NCBI RefSeq assembly: GCF_027497215.1
Contig: NZ_CP114904.1
Coordinates: 806,001-870,000 of the forward strand
Origin: Micromonospora sp. WMMD812
GTDB taxonomy: Bacteria; Actinomycetota; Actinomycetes; Mycobacteriales; Micromonosporaceae
Length of the DNA: 64,000 nt
Direction: 5' to 3'
The notes under the pieces were generated by a model. It searched no databases and was not told where the DNA came from. It saw only the letters and a list, made by a program, of their open reading frames with translations. Numbering within the stretch: position 1 is the stretch's first letter; each line of letters starts with the position of its first letter. The position numbers and the translations under genes were made by a program. Shown here in pieces: positions 18,565 to 25,845 of the stretch.

Positions 18565-19163
18565 CGTCCCACGGCTCCACGGATCGCGGCAGCGCGGCGG
18601 GCGAGGGCAACCGCCCTCGGCCGCCGCGCCGGATTCCTTCCGTGCCGCCTCGGCTCACTCCGGCCGGGCGAACCCACCCGGGGCGCGATGAGCTCCAGGT
18701 TGGTGCCGTCGGGGTCGTTGAAGTAGGCGACCTCGGTGCCGAGGGCCTCCACCGGGTACACCTCGCCGGCGGCGAACGTGTACGGCTCGCCGAGGAACGC
18801 GAAGCCGGCCTCGCGCATGCGCGCGTGGACGGCGTGCACGTCGGCGACGGTGAAGCAGAGGTGCATCGTGCCGGGCCGGTTGGCGGCCCCCACCGCCGGC
18901 TCGCCGGCCGGGTCCAGGAACTGGATCAGGTCGATGCCGAGGTTGTCGAGGTTGAACGTCGCGTACCGGAGCTTGGTCGTCGGCAGCCCCTGGGACTGCG
19001 CGAAGCCGGGCCCCTGCATGGTCTCGTCGCGGACCACCGGGTCGGCACCGAGGAGTGCCTGGTAGAAGGCCACCGAACGGTCGAGGTCGCGCACCGAGAT
19101 CCCCACGTGGGCGGCCGTCCGGAGGCCGATGGACACCGTCGAAGGCTGTGGTGTGCTGGTCAT
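18477..19163 (-). CDS. VOC (glyoxalase/dioxygenase-like) family protein, probable 3' frameshift
   Basis: The first about 168 residues form a complete two-repeat VOC domain: TAAHVGISVRDLDRSVAFYQ, metal-ligand-like His in GTMHLCFTVADV, and the terminal YFNDPDGTNLELIAP. VOC proteins are metal-dependent isomerases, dioxygenases or resistance proteins; the substrate is unknown. After LIAPR the frame runs 60 more residues of arginine-rich sequence, unlike the family, and overlaps DUF1501 by 88 bp. Shifting one base in the C/G run near 18675 gives ...GGFARPE and a stop at 18655-18657, just before the hairpin. The start ATG at 19163 follows AAGGAGA. Confidence 0.75.
   Translation of the reverse strand: MTSTPQPSTVSIGLRTAAHVGISVRDLDRSVAFYQALLGADPVVRDETMQGPGFAQSQGLPTTKLRYATFNLDNLGIDLIQFLDPAGEPAVGAANRPGTMHLCFTVADVHAVHARMREAGFAFLGEPYTFAAGEVYPVEALGTEVAYFNDPDGTNLELIAPRVGSPGRSEPRRHGRNPARRPRAVALARRAAAIRGAVGRQRTPVRRPRQSARIVPGSVSSTRSSSVA
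18592..18629. terminator. Strong hairpin after the DUF1501 gene
   Basis: Two 17-base arms, 18592-18608 and 18613-18629, pair with one mismatch around the loop AACC. It lies 27 bp after the DUF1501 stop and inside the extended reading frame of the opposite VOC gene, 25 bp beyond the stop that gene would use after a one-base frame shift. Confidence 0.7.
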
Positions 19164-19377
19164 CGCGAGTTCTCCTTACCGCATGTCGACACTGTTCGAG
19201 GTCGCTGCTCGTGCAGTCCTACCCCGTGCGCGTCCGGCTAGCCGCGTGGCGGGAAAGTGTGGCCGGCGAGGTACTGGCGCTCCGCCGTGGGCGGACGACG
19301 CGTCGCGGCAGAGGTGAGACTCGGACGACACGCCGACGCGACATCTGGGTCGCTACGAGGAGCGGCGCTCCATATCT

Positions 19378-19525
19378 GGTGTCCGACGCAGCTGGTTCGG
19401 CCGTTCCTCAGGGGGCGGCCGAGGCAAAGGGGAACCCGGTGGAAATCCGGGACTGCCCGCAGCGGTGAGTGGGAACGACCGCCGTCATCAGCATTGGGCC
19501 GCAGGCGTGCGGGCTGTCCGACCCG
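19378..19525 (+). ncRNA. Cobalamin (adenosylcobalamin) riboswitch, apparently orphaned
   Basis: The conserved B12 aptamer core reads in order: GGTGTCC (19378), AAAGGGGAACCCGGTGG, AAATCCGGGACTGCCCGC and the B12-box-like AGCGGTGAG at 19461-19469, followed by GGGAACGACCGCCGTCA. This matches the class that in Streptomyces controls nrdABS (class Ia ribonucleotide reductase). The 3' P1 side is poorly preserved: instead of a complement to the 5' TGTCCGAC (19380-19387) there is a direct copy of it at 19515-19522. No intact gene follows within 150 bp. Confidence 0.75.
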
Positions 19526-19617
19526 CCCGCCGAGGCGGTCGACTGCTACCGGCTGATGTCGAGCCGGCGCACCAGGTCGGGGTGACCGGGACGGCCGCCT
19601 TCGACGACGACTTCTGA
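19507..19617 (+). pseudogene. Short open tail downstream of the riboswitch (possible gene relic)
   Basis: A 36-codon open frame from GTG at 19507 to TGA at 19615 ends GVTGTAAFDDDF, an acidic tail of the kind found at the C-terminus of class I ribonucleotide reductase small subunits. It starts inside the riboswitch's 3' side and is followed 7 bp later by a strong terminator. The simplest reading is that a deletion removed most of a riboswitch-controlled operon and left its last codons. Identity as nrdB is a guess. It could instead be a leader peptide or no gene at all. Confidence 0.3.
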
Positions 19618-19624
19618 GCCGGCG

Positions 19625-19655
19625 CGCCCGGGGCGGTGTCACACCGCCCCGGGCG
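19625..19655. terminator. Perfect 14-bp hairpin
   Basis: CGCCCGGGGCGGTG (19625-19638) and its exact complement (19642-19655) surround the loop TCA. It sits between the riboswitch/relic on the plus strand and the end of the acyltransferase gene on the minus strand, so it can terminate both. Confidence 0.7.
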
Positions 19656-19679
19656 ACCGACGGTCGGCAGGCGTGCCGG

Positions 19680-20237
19680 TCAGGCGGTCGGGCGGTCCGC
19701 CTCGAAGCGGGCACGCGTCAGGAAGGCGAGCTGGGCCCGCTTGTCCGGCATGTCGATCTCGGGCCCGAACGTGAAGCCCTCCGTCTCGAGCCGGCGCAGC
19801 GCGAGGTGGTTGCGCACGTCCGGCTCGACGACGATCCGTCGCGCGGCCGGGTCGAGGAACAGGAAGCGGGCGAGCGCGGGGCCGACGGCGGTGGTGAGGC
19901 CGCGTGCGTACCGCTGTCCGGGATGGAGCAACAGGTGCATCCCGATGTCGCCCGGCTGGACCGGGTAGCGCTCACCGACCGGGTCGGCCTCGGGCTGGTA
20001 CGTCTGGAACAACCCGACCGGTTCCCCGTCGAGCAGGATCAGGTAGGCGTGGTGCGTCGGCAGACCGTCGATGAACGTGTAGATCTCGCGTACGTCGTCG
20101 AGGGTGTGCGATCCCATGCCCCAGAACGAGTTCCGCGGCTGGGTGACCCAGCCGTGCAGCAGCGGGGCGTGCCGGTCGGGCTCCACCGGCGCGAGCGACA
20201 GTTCGCCGAGGTCGGGAATCTTCTCCTGGTAGCGCAT
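19680..20237 (-). CDS. AlcB-like GNAT acyltransferase of siderophore biosynthesis
   Basis: 185 residues of the siderophore acyltransferase branch of GNAT (AlcB/IucB/MbtK-like). The family motifs are WVTQPRNSFWGM, the AYLILLDGEPVGLFQTY strand, DIGMHLLLHPG and the acetyl-CoA region RYARGLTTAVGPAL, ending with VVEPDVRNHLALRRLE. Such enzymes acylate amine or hydroxylamine groups in siderophores. No N-hydroxylase is present here, so acylation of an amine or hydroxyl is more likely (inference). It is divergent from the first SIP gene across an iron box and has an ATG start. Confidence 0.82.
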   Translation of the reverse strand: MRYQEKIPDLGELSLAPVEPDRHAPLLHGWVTQPRNSFWGMGSHTLDDVREIYTFIDGLPTHHAYLILLDGEPVGLFQTYQPEADPVGERYPVQPGDIGMHLLLHPGQRYARGLTTAVGPALARFLFLDPAARRIVVEPDVRNHLALRRLETEGFTFGPEIDMPDKRAQLAFLTRARFEADRPTA

Positions 20238-20344
20238 ATGGCCTGGTCCTCTGCTTTTCGGTGCGGCGCCGATCGCGATCGGTCGTCGGGCGCTCGACGG
20301 GCACGTGGACCGCGCGGCAGCCGTCGATTCCCTCGTGATCGAAT

Positions 20345-20363
20345 TTAGGTTAACCTAACCTAA
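20345..20363. promoter_or_regulatory. Iron box (IdeR/DmdR1-type), divergent promoter
   Basis: TTAGGTTAACCTAACCTAA matches the 19-bp DtxR/IdeR consensus TTAGGTTAGGCTAACCTAA in 17 of 19 positions. It lies 27 bp before the SIP-MFS-MFS operon and 107 bp before the divergent acyltransferase. It should repress both under iron sufficiency. Confidence 0.85.
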
Positions 20364-20390
20364 GGAAGGCAGACCTTACCTGGAGGATGC

Positions 20391-21101
20391 GTGAAGCGGA
20401 ACTGGGAAGCCCTCGTCCTCAAGGCCATGGGTGGCCGGGACTTTCGGCTGACCGTGCTGGCCGTCGAGTCGGTCGACGGGCACTACCAACGCCTGCTCGT
20501 CGAGGACGGCGGGCTGCTCGAGGCGTGTGGCGTGCACCCCACGATGTGGATCCGACTGTGGTTCGACGACGGCGGCCGCCCGCACCAGCGCGCGTACACC
20601 CTCGTCGATCCGGACCCGGCGACCGGCCGGTTCAGTCTGGAGTTCGCCCTGCACGACGGCTGCGCCGCCCGCTGGGCCAGCGCAGCGCGGGTGGGGGACA
20701 CCATCGACGCCACCGTGCAGGGCAGCGGGTTCCAGCTGCCCGACCCCGCGCCGGAGCACCTCTACCTGGTCGGTGACGCGGCGTCCCTGCCCGCGGTGAA
20801 CAGCCTCCTCGACGCCGGCGCCGACATCCCGGCGACGGTGTGGCTCGAGTACGCCCACGAGGGCGAGAAGGCGCTCGCCCCGCGGGCACGCGCGCACCAC
20901 GACGTCACCTGGGTGCCGCGTCGCGACGACGGGCGGCACCTGGTCGAGACGGTCTGCGCGGCGCTGTCCGCCAGCGGCGACGCCCACTACTGGGTGGCCT
21001 GCGAGGCGGCCAGCACCCGTGCCATCACCCGGCACGTCCGGCGCACCCTGGGCGTCGGCCGGCAGCAGCTGACCTCGCTCGGCTACTGGAGCGCCAGGTG
21101 A
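20391..21101 (+). CDS. Siderophore-interacting protein (SIP, FAD-dependent ferric-siderophore reductase)
   Basis: 236 residues of the ViuB/SIP family. It begins directly at the FAD-binding barrel, with the flavin motif RAYTLVDPD (canonical RxYTxR, here with D after the proline-free turn), and has the NAD(P)H-binding core YLVGDAASLPAVNSLL and a C-terminal YWSAR. It would reduce ferric siderophore in the cytosol to release iron. GTG at 20391 follows GGAGG. It overlaps the next gene by 4 bp and is directly preceded by the iron box. Confidence 0.88.
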   Translation: MKRNWEALVLKAMGGRDFRLTVLAVESVDGHYQRLLVEDGGLLEACGVHPTMWIRLWFDDGGRPHQRAYTLVDPDPATGRFSLEFALHDGCAARWASAARVGDTIDATVQGSGFQLPDPAPEHLYLVGDAASLPAVNSLLDAGADIPATVWLEYAHEGEKALAPRARAHHDVTWVPRRDDGRHLVETVCAALSASGDAHYWVACEAASTRAITRHVRRTLGVGRQQLTSLGYWSAR

Positions 21102-22363
21102 GCGGTCGGCTCGGCACCCTCACCGCGCTGTACGTCACCCAGTACCTCGGCATCGGTTTCATCACCGTCGGGTTGACCGCCATCCTGCGCGACGGCGGCA
21201 CCTCGCTGGACACCCTCGCGCTGTTGCAGGTCGTCGGCCTGATCTGGCCGATCAAGTTCCTGTGGGCGCCGATCCTCGACCGGTACGGCTCCCGCCACCG
21301 CGGCCACTACCGGTCCTGGCTGCTGGTGCTCCAGGGGGGCATGGTCCTGGCGCTGCTGGCCCTGCTGCCGTTCTCGCGCCCCGCGGCCGAACTCGGCCCC
21401 GTCATCGCGGTCTGCGCCGCGTACGTGCTCCTCTCGGCGACCCAGGACATCGCCGTCGACGCGGTGGCCGTCCGGATGCTCGCCGAGACCGCCCGCGGGA
21501 CGGGCAACGGCATCCAGGTGGCCGCGAGCTACCTCGGCAACCTGCTCGGCGGCGGCGCGTGCGTGCTGGTCTACGACCGGTACGGGTGGCTGCCGGCGGT
21601 CGGCCTGCTGGCCGCGTTGACGGCGGTCGGCCTGCTGGTGGTGTGGCGGTTCCGGGAACCGGCGCGCGCCGACCGGGTGGCCCGGGTCGGCGCGGCCTAC
21701 CGGGCGCTGCTCTCGGTGTTCGGTCAGCCCGGCTGCCGGTGGTGGACCTTCGGCGTGGTGCCGCTGGTCTACGTCGGGGCGGGGATGGCATACGCCCTGG
21801 TCACCCCCGCGCTGGTCGACGCCGGCTGGTCGCTGGGCCGGATCGGCGTGGTGACCGGGGTGGTGACGAGCGCGCCGGCGATCCTGGCCGGCCTGGCCGC
21901 CGGGCTCGGGATCGGGCGGTTCGGGCGCAGCGGCATGCTGGTGACCGGCGGTGCGGCCCTGGCGCTGTCGACCGTGGGGCTGCTGCCGCTGATGTACGGC
22001 CGCGCGCCGCTGGGTGGCACGATCGTCGCGCTGTGCTGCTTCCTGGCGGCGTACACCGTCGCGAACGTGGTGCTCTACACCGTCAACATGGACTACTCCC
22101 GACCGGCCGTCGGCGGCACCGACTTCACGGTCCTGTCGTCGTTCGGGCTGATCTGCTCCTTCGTGGCGGCCTCGATCGGCCTGGCCGCCGCGGACCGGCT
22201 CGGCTACCCGGTGGTCGCCGTGTCGTCCATCGTGCTGGTCGCCGCCGGGGTCGCCCTCGGCGTCGCGCACCGGCGGCGGTTCCCCCGCCCGACGCGCCCG
22301 GGCGGGGCGCCGGTGGACGACCTCGCGCGGCCCGCCGTCGGCGGGCTGGCGAACGCGTCGTGA
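21098..22363 (+). CDS. MFS transporter, AmpG/RhtX-FptX-like
   Basis: 421 residues, 12 predicted helices. The N-terminus (LGTLTALYVTQYLGIGFITVGL), the loop PIKFLWAPILDRYGSRHRGHYRSW and SATQDIAVDAVAVR are hallmarks of the AmpG-like branch to which the single-protein siderophore transporters RhtX and FptX belong. GTG at 21098 overlaps the SIP stop, so it is in the iron-box-controlled operon. In a Gram-positive it may import ferric siderophore or a siderophore fragment; direction is not readable. Confidence 0.82.
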   Translation: MSGRLGTLTALYVTQYLGIGFITVGLTAILRDGGTSLDTLALLQVVGLIWPIKFLWAPILDRYGSRHRGHYRSWLLVLQGGMVLALLALLPFSRPAAELGPVIAVCAAYVLLSATQDIAVDAVAVRMLAETARGTGNGIQVAASYLGNLLGGGACVLVYDRYGWLPAVGLLAALTAVGLLVVWRFREPARADRVARVGAAYRALLSVFGQPGCRWWTFGVVPLVYVGAGMAYALVTPALVDAGWSLGRIGVVTGVVTSAPAILAGLAAGLGIGRFGRSGMLVTGGAALALSTVGLLPLMYGRAPLGGTIVALCCFLAAYTVANVVLYTVNMDYSRPAVGGTDFTVLSSFGLICSFVAASIGLAAADRLGYPVVAVSSIVLVAAGVALGVAHRRRFPRPTRPGGAPVDDLARPAVGGLANAS

Positions 22364-23934
22364 GCTCGGCGTCCACGGTCGACCCCGCCCCGGGTGCGAC
22401 CGACGGGACCGCACCCGTCCCGGGCCCGCCGCCCACCCGGTGGCTCATCCTGGCGGTGCTCTGCCTCGCGCAACTCGTCGTGGTGCTGGACAACACCGTC
22501 CTGACCGTCGCGGTACCGGTGCTCACCACCGAACTGGGCGCCAGCACCGCCGACGTGCAGTGGATCATCAACGCGTACGCGCTGGTGCTGTCCGGGTTGC
22601 TGCTCACCGCGGGCAGCGCCGCCGACCGGTACGGGCGTCGCCGCATGCTGCTCGCCGGGCTCGTCCTGTTCGGACTCGGCTCGCTGGTCGCCGGGCTCGC
22701 GCGCACCACCGAGCAGCTGATCGCCGCCCGCGCCGGCATGGGCGTCGGCGGCGCCCTGCTGGCCACGGCCACCCTCGCCGTCGCGATGCAGGTCTTCGAT
22801 CCCACCGAGCGGTCCCGGGCGATCGGCATCTGGGCGGCCACCAGCGCGCTGGGTTTCGCCGCCGGGCCGCCGATCGGCGGCGCCGTCCTCGCCCATCTGC
22901 CCTGGGGCGCCATCTTCCTGATGAACGTCCCGATCGTGGTGATCTGCCTGCTCGCCGGCCGGGCGCTCATACCGGAGTCCCGCGAACCGGCCCGCGGGCA
23001 CCTCGACCTGGTAGGGGTGGCGCTGTCCGTCGCCGGCCTGACCACCGTCGTCTGGTCGATCATCTCCGGGCCGGAGCGGGGCTGGGCGTCGGTCGAGGTC
23101 CTCGGCGCGGCCGCCGCCGGTGCGGGCCTGCTCGGGTTCTTCGTCCTCTGGGAGCGGCGCACGCCGGAGCCCATGCTCGACATGCACTTCTTCCGGGACC
23201 GCCGCTTCGTCGGCGCGGTCTGCGGAGTCGTCCTGATCACCTTCGGCGCCACCGGCGCGCTGTTCCTGCTCACCCAGCACCTGCAGTTCGTGCGCGGTTA
23301 CCCCGCCTGGGAGGCGGGCCTGCGGATGGCGCCGTTCGCGCTGTCCATCGTGCTGCTCAACGTCAGCGGTGTCGCCGCGGCCCTGATCCGCCGCCTCGGG
23401 CTGGCGGCCGCCATCGCGCTCGGCATGACGCTGCTCGCCGTCGGACTCGCCGTGGTCACGCACGACCCGACGGACGGCTACGGGGTGCTGCTGGGCGGTC
23501 TGCTCGTGATGGGCACCGGCTGCGCGTTGGCCAACCCGGCGATCGTCGAGGCGGTGATGAGCGCCATCCCGGCGCGGAAGGCCGGTGCCGGCGCCGGGAT
23601 CGACGGCACGATGACCGAGGTCGGCAGCAGTCTCGGCATCGCCGTGCTGGGCGCCGTGCTGCACGCCCGGTTCACGGCCCTGCTCCCGGCCGCCCTGGCC
23701 GGTGCCGGATCGTTCCCCGCGGCCCTCGCCGCCGCGGGGACGGAGGCGGACCGGGAGGCCGTCGCCGGGGCGTTCGCCGCGGCGCTGAAGACCGGCCAGA
23801 CCGTGGGCGCCGGCGCCGTCCTGGTGGGTGGCCTGGTCGCCGCCGGGCTGTTGTACCGGGCGGAGCGGAGGCGGCCCGGTCGGGTGGGCGTCGACGAGCC
23901 GACCCCGGCCGTCGACTCACCGGATATCGGCTGA
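22360..23934 (+). CDS. MFS exporter, DHA2 (EmrB/QacA) family
   Basis: 524 residues, 14 predicted helices. Motif C-like and family features appear: VVLDNTVLTVAVPVL in helix 1, VQWIINAYAL, and DRYGRRRMLLAG in the loop between helices 2 and 3. DHA2 exporters in siderophore loci usually secrete the finished siderophore, the likely role here. GTG at 22360 overlaps the preceding stop by 4 bp, making it the third gene of the SIP-MFS-MFS operon. Confidence 0.87.
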   Translation: MSSASTVDPAPGATDGTAPVPGPPPTRWLILAVLCLAQLVVVLDNTVLTVAVPVLTTELGASTADVQWIINAYALVLSGLLLTAGSAADRYGRRRMLLAGLVLFGLGSLVAGLARTTEQLIAARAGMGVGGALLATATLAVAMQVFDPTERSRAIGIWAATSALGFAAGPPIGGAVLAHLPWGAIFLMNVPIVVICLLAGRALIPESREPARGHLDLVGVALSVAGLTTVVWSIISGPERGWASVEVLGAAAAGAGLLGFFVLWERRTPEPMLDMHFFRDRRFVGAVCGVVLITFGATGALFLLTQHLQFVRGYPAWEAGLRMAPFALSIVLLNVSGVAAALIRRLGLAAAIALGMTLLAVGLAVVTHDPTDGYGVLLGGLLVMGTGCALANPAIVEAVMSAIPARKAGAGAGIDGTMTEVGSSLGIAVLGAVLHARFTALLPAALAGAGSFPAALAAAGTEADREAVAGAFAAALKTGQTVGAGAVLVGGLVAAGLLYRAERRRPGRVGVDEPTPAVDSPDIG

Positions 23935-23958
23935 CCAGCCGTGGCGGGAGGTGCCGCC

Positions 23959-23996
23959 TTGACAAATGACCATCAGCTTAGGTTAGCCTAACCTCA
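23959..23996 (+). promoter_or_regulatory. Promoter with iron box before the ferric-siderophore ABC operon
   Basis: The -35 hexamer TTGACA at 23959-23964 is followed by the iron box TTAGGTTAGCCTAACCTCA at 23978-23996, 16 of 19 to consensus, which covers the -10 region and touches the ATG at 23996. Iron-loaded IdeR/DmdR bound here would block RNA polymerase. Confidence 0.85.
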
Positions 23997-24829
23997 TGTC
24001 AGAGGGACGGAAGCTGGCCGGGGGCGAGCAGAGCCTGTGGGGGATCGACCTGCGTCTGGGCTATCACGGGGTGCCGGTCGTGCACGGCGCGGCGATCGCC
24101 CTCCGCGCCGGCGCCGTGACGGCCCTCGTCGGCCCGAACGGCAGCGGCAAGTCCACCCTGCTGCGGGCCTTGGCCCGGCTGCACCCGATCGCCGGTGGCG
24201 CGGTGCAGCTCGCCGGCGACACCGCCGCGGCCGACCTGCCGGCCCGGGAGTTCGCCCGCCGAGTAACCCTGCTCGCCCAGAGCCGGCCGGTGCCCAGCGG
24301 GGTCACCGTTCGCGACGTGGTCGGCTACGGCCGCCACCCGTACCGGCGGCGGTGGCGGGCCGACGATCCGGAGGGCCCCGCCGCGGTCAGCCGCGCCATG
24401 GACGTCACCGGCGTCGCCGCGATGGCCGACCGGCCGGTCGACGAGTTGTCCGGCGGCGAGCTGCAGCGGGTCTGGTTGGCCACCTGTCTCGCCCAGGACA
24501 CGCCGGTGCTGTTGCTCGACGAACCCACCACCTTCCTCGACCTGCGCTACCAGGTGGAGATCCTCGACCTGGTGCGCGAGCTGGCCGACGACCACGAGGT
24601 CGCGGTCGGCGTGGTGCTGCACGACCTCAACCAGGCCGCCGCGGTGGCCGACGAGGTGGTCCTGCTGCACGGCGGCCGGGTCCGCGCCACCGGCGCCCCG
24701 CGCGAGGTCTTCACCGAGCAGGCGCTGACCGAGACGTACGGCATCCGCATCGAGGTGACCGCCGACCCGCTCACCGGGTTGGTGACCACCCGACCCGTGG
24801 GCCGGCACCTCACCCGCATCCCGGTCTGA
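23996..24829 (+). CDS. Iron-siderophore ABC transporter ATP-binding protein (FecE/FepC-like)
   Basis: 277 residues. Walker A GPNGSGKST (about residues 43-51), signature LSGGELQR, Walker B VLLLDEPTTFLD and H-loop VLHDLNQAAAVAD are complete, in the FecE/FepC arrangement. It energises uptake of ferric siderophore through the fused permease two genes on. The ATG at 23996 overlaps the iron box, so the transcript has little or no leader. Confidence 0.92.
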   Translation: MSEGRKLAGGEQSLWGIDLRLGYHGVPVVHGAAIALRAGAVTALVGPNGSGKSTLLRALARLHPIAGGAVQLAGDTAAADLPAREFARRVTLLAQSRPVPSGVTVRDVVGYGRHPYRRRWRADDPEGPAAVSRAMDVTGVAAMADRPVDELSGGELQRVWLATCLAQDTPVLLLDEPTTFLDLRYQVEILDLVRELADDHEVAVGVVLHDLNQAAAVADEVVLLHGGRVRATGAPREVFTEQALTETYGIRIEVTADPLTGLVTTRPVGRHLTRIPV

Positions 24830-24861
24830 GCCGGGCAACTCATCTCACGAGAAAGACACCA

Positions 24862-25845
24862 ATGTCCCGTACCCGCTTCACCGCCATCGTCGCCGCCACG
24901 GCTGCCGCACTGCTGCTCAGCGCCTGCGGCACCACCGAGAACACCGCCGCCCCGGAGGCCTCCGCCTCGTTGGCCGGGCCGGTCACCGTCACCGACAGCC
25001 GCGGCAAGGCGATCAGCCTCAAGTCCCCGGCGACCAAGGTGGTCGGTCTGGAGTGGGGTGAGGTCGAGATGCTGGTCAGCCTCGGCGTCATGCCCGTCGG
25101 CGTCGCCGACCCCAAGGGCTACGGCACCTGGGTCACCGCCGCCAAGCTCGACCCGGGCGTCAAGGACGTCGGCACCCGTGGCGAGCCGAGCGTCGACTCT
25201 GTCGTCGCGCTCCAGCCCGACCTCGTGGTGATGGAGGACGACGGCACCGCCACCCTGGTCAACCAGCTCGAGAAGTACGTCCCCGTGCTGGTCACCAAGG
25301 GCAGCGACGCGAAGGACAACCTCGGTCGGATGCGCAACGACCTCAACATGATCGCCAAGGCGACCGGCAAGACCGCCGAGGCCGAGAAGCTGCTCGCGGA
25401 CTTCGACGTCGCCCTCGCCGACGGCAAGAAGAAGATCGCCGACGCGGGCGCCGCCGGCCGCCCGTTCGCCATCGCCGACGGCTGGAAGGAGGGCAGCACC
25501 GTCAGCATCCGGATGTTCGGCCAGGGCGCCCTCGTCTCCCAGCTCGGCATCCAGCTCGGCCTGACCAACGCGTGGACCGGCAAGACGGACGAGGCGTGGG
25601 GGCTGGGCCAGACGGACGTCGAGGGGCTGACCGTCCTCAAGGACCCGAACCTGCACTTCTTCTACAACGCCTCGGACGACACCGACGTGTTCGCCGACGG
25701 CCTCGCCGGCAACGCCATCTGGAAGTCGCTGCCCTTCGTCCAGCAGGGCCACCTGCACCGGATGCCCAACGGCATCTGGACCTTCGGCGGCCCGCTCTCC
25801 GGCAAGCAGTACATCGACCAGCTCGTGAAGACCTACACGGTGTGA
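24862..25845 (+). CDS. Iron-siderophore substrate-binding lipoprotein (FecB-like)
   Basis: 327 residues. Signal peptide and lipobox LLLSACG place Cys at about 23, so it is lipid-anchored on the outer face of the membrane. The two-lobe class III binding-protein fold is seen with VVGLEWGEVEMLVSLGV, SVDSVVALQPDLVVM and a long linking helix (KTAEAEKLLADFDVAL). ATG at 24862 gives MSRTRFTAIVAATAAA; the longer open frame upstream is a shadow of the ATPase gene. It is coupled to the permease by a GTGA overlap. Confidence 0.92.
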   Translation: MSRTRFTAIVAATAAALLLSACGTTENTAAPEASASLAGPVTVTDSRGKAISLKSPATKVVGLEWGEVEMLVSLGVMPVGVADPKGYGTWVTAAKLDPGVKDVGTRGEPSVDSVVALQPDLVVMEDDGTATLVNQLEKYVPVLVTKGSDAKDNLGRMRNDLNMIAKATGKTAEAEKLLADFDVALADGKKKIADAGAAGRPFAIADGWKEGSTVSIRMFGQGALVSQLGIQLGLTNAWTGKTDEAWGLGQTDVEGLTVLKDPNLHFFYNASDDTDVFADGLAGNAIWKSLPFVQQGHLHRMPNGIWTFGGPLSGKQYIDQLVKTYTV

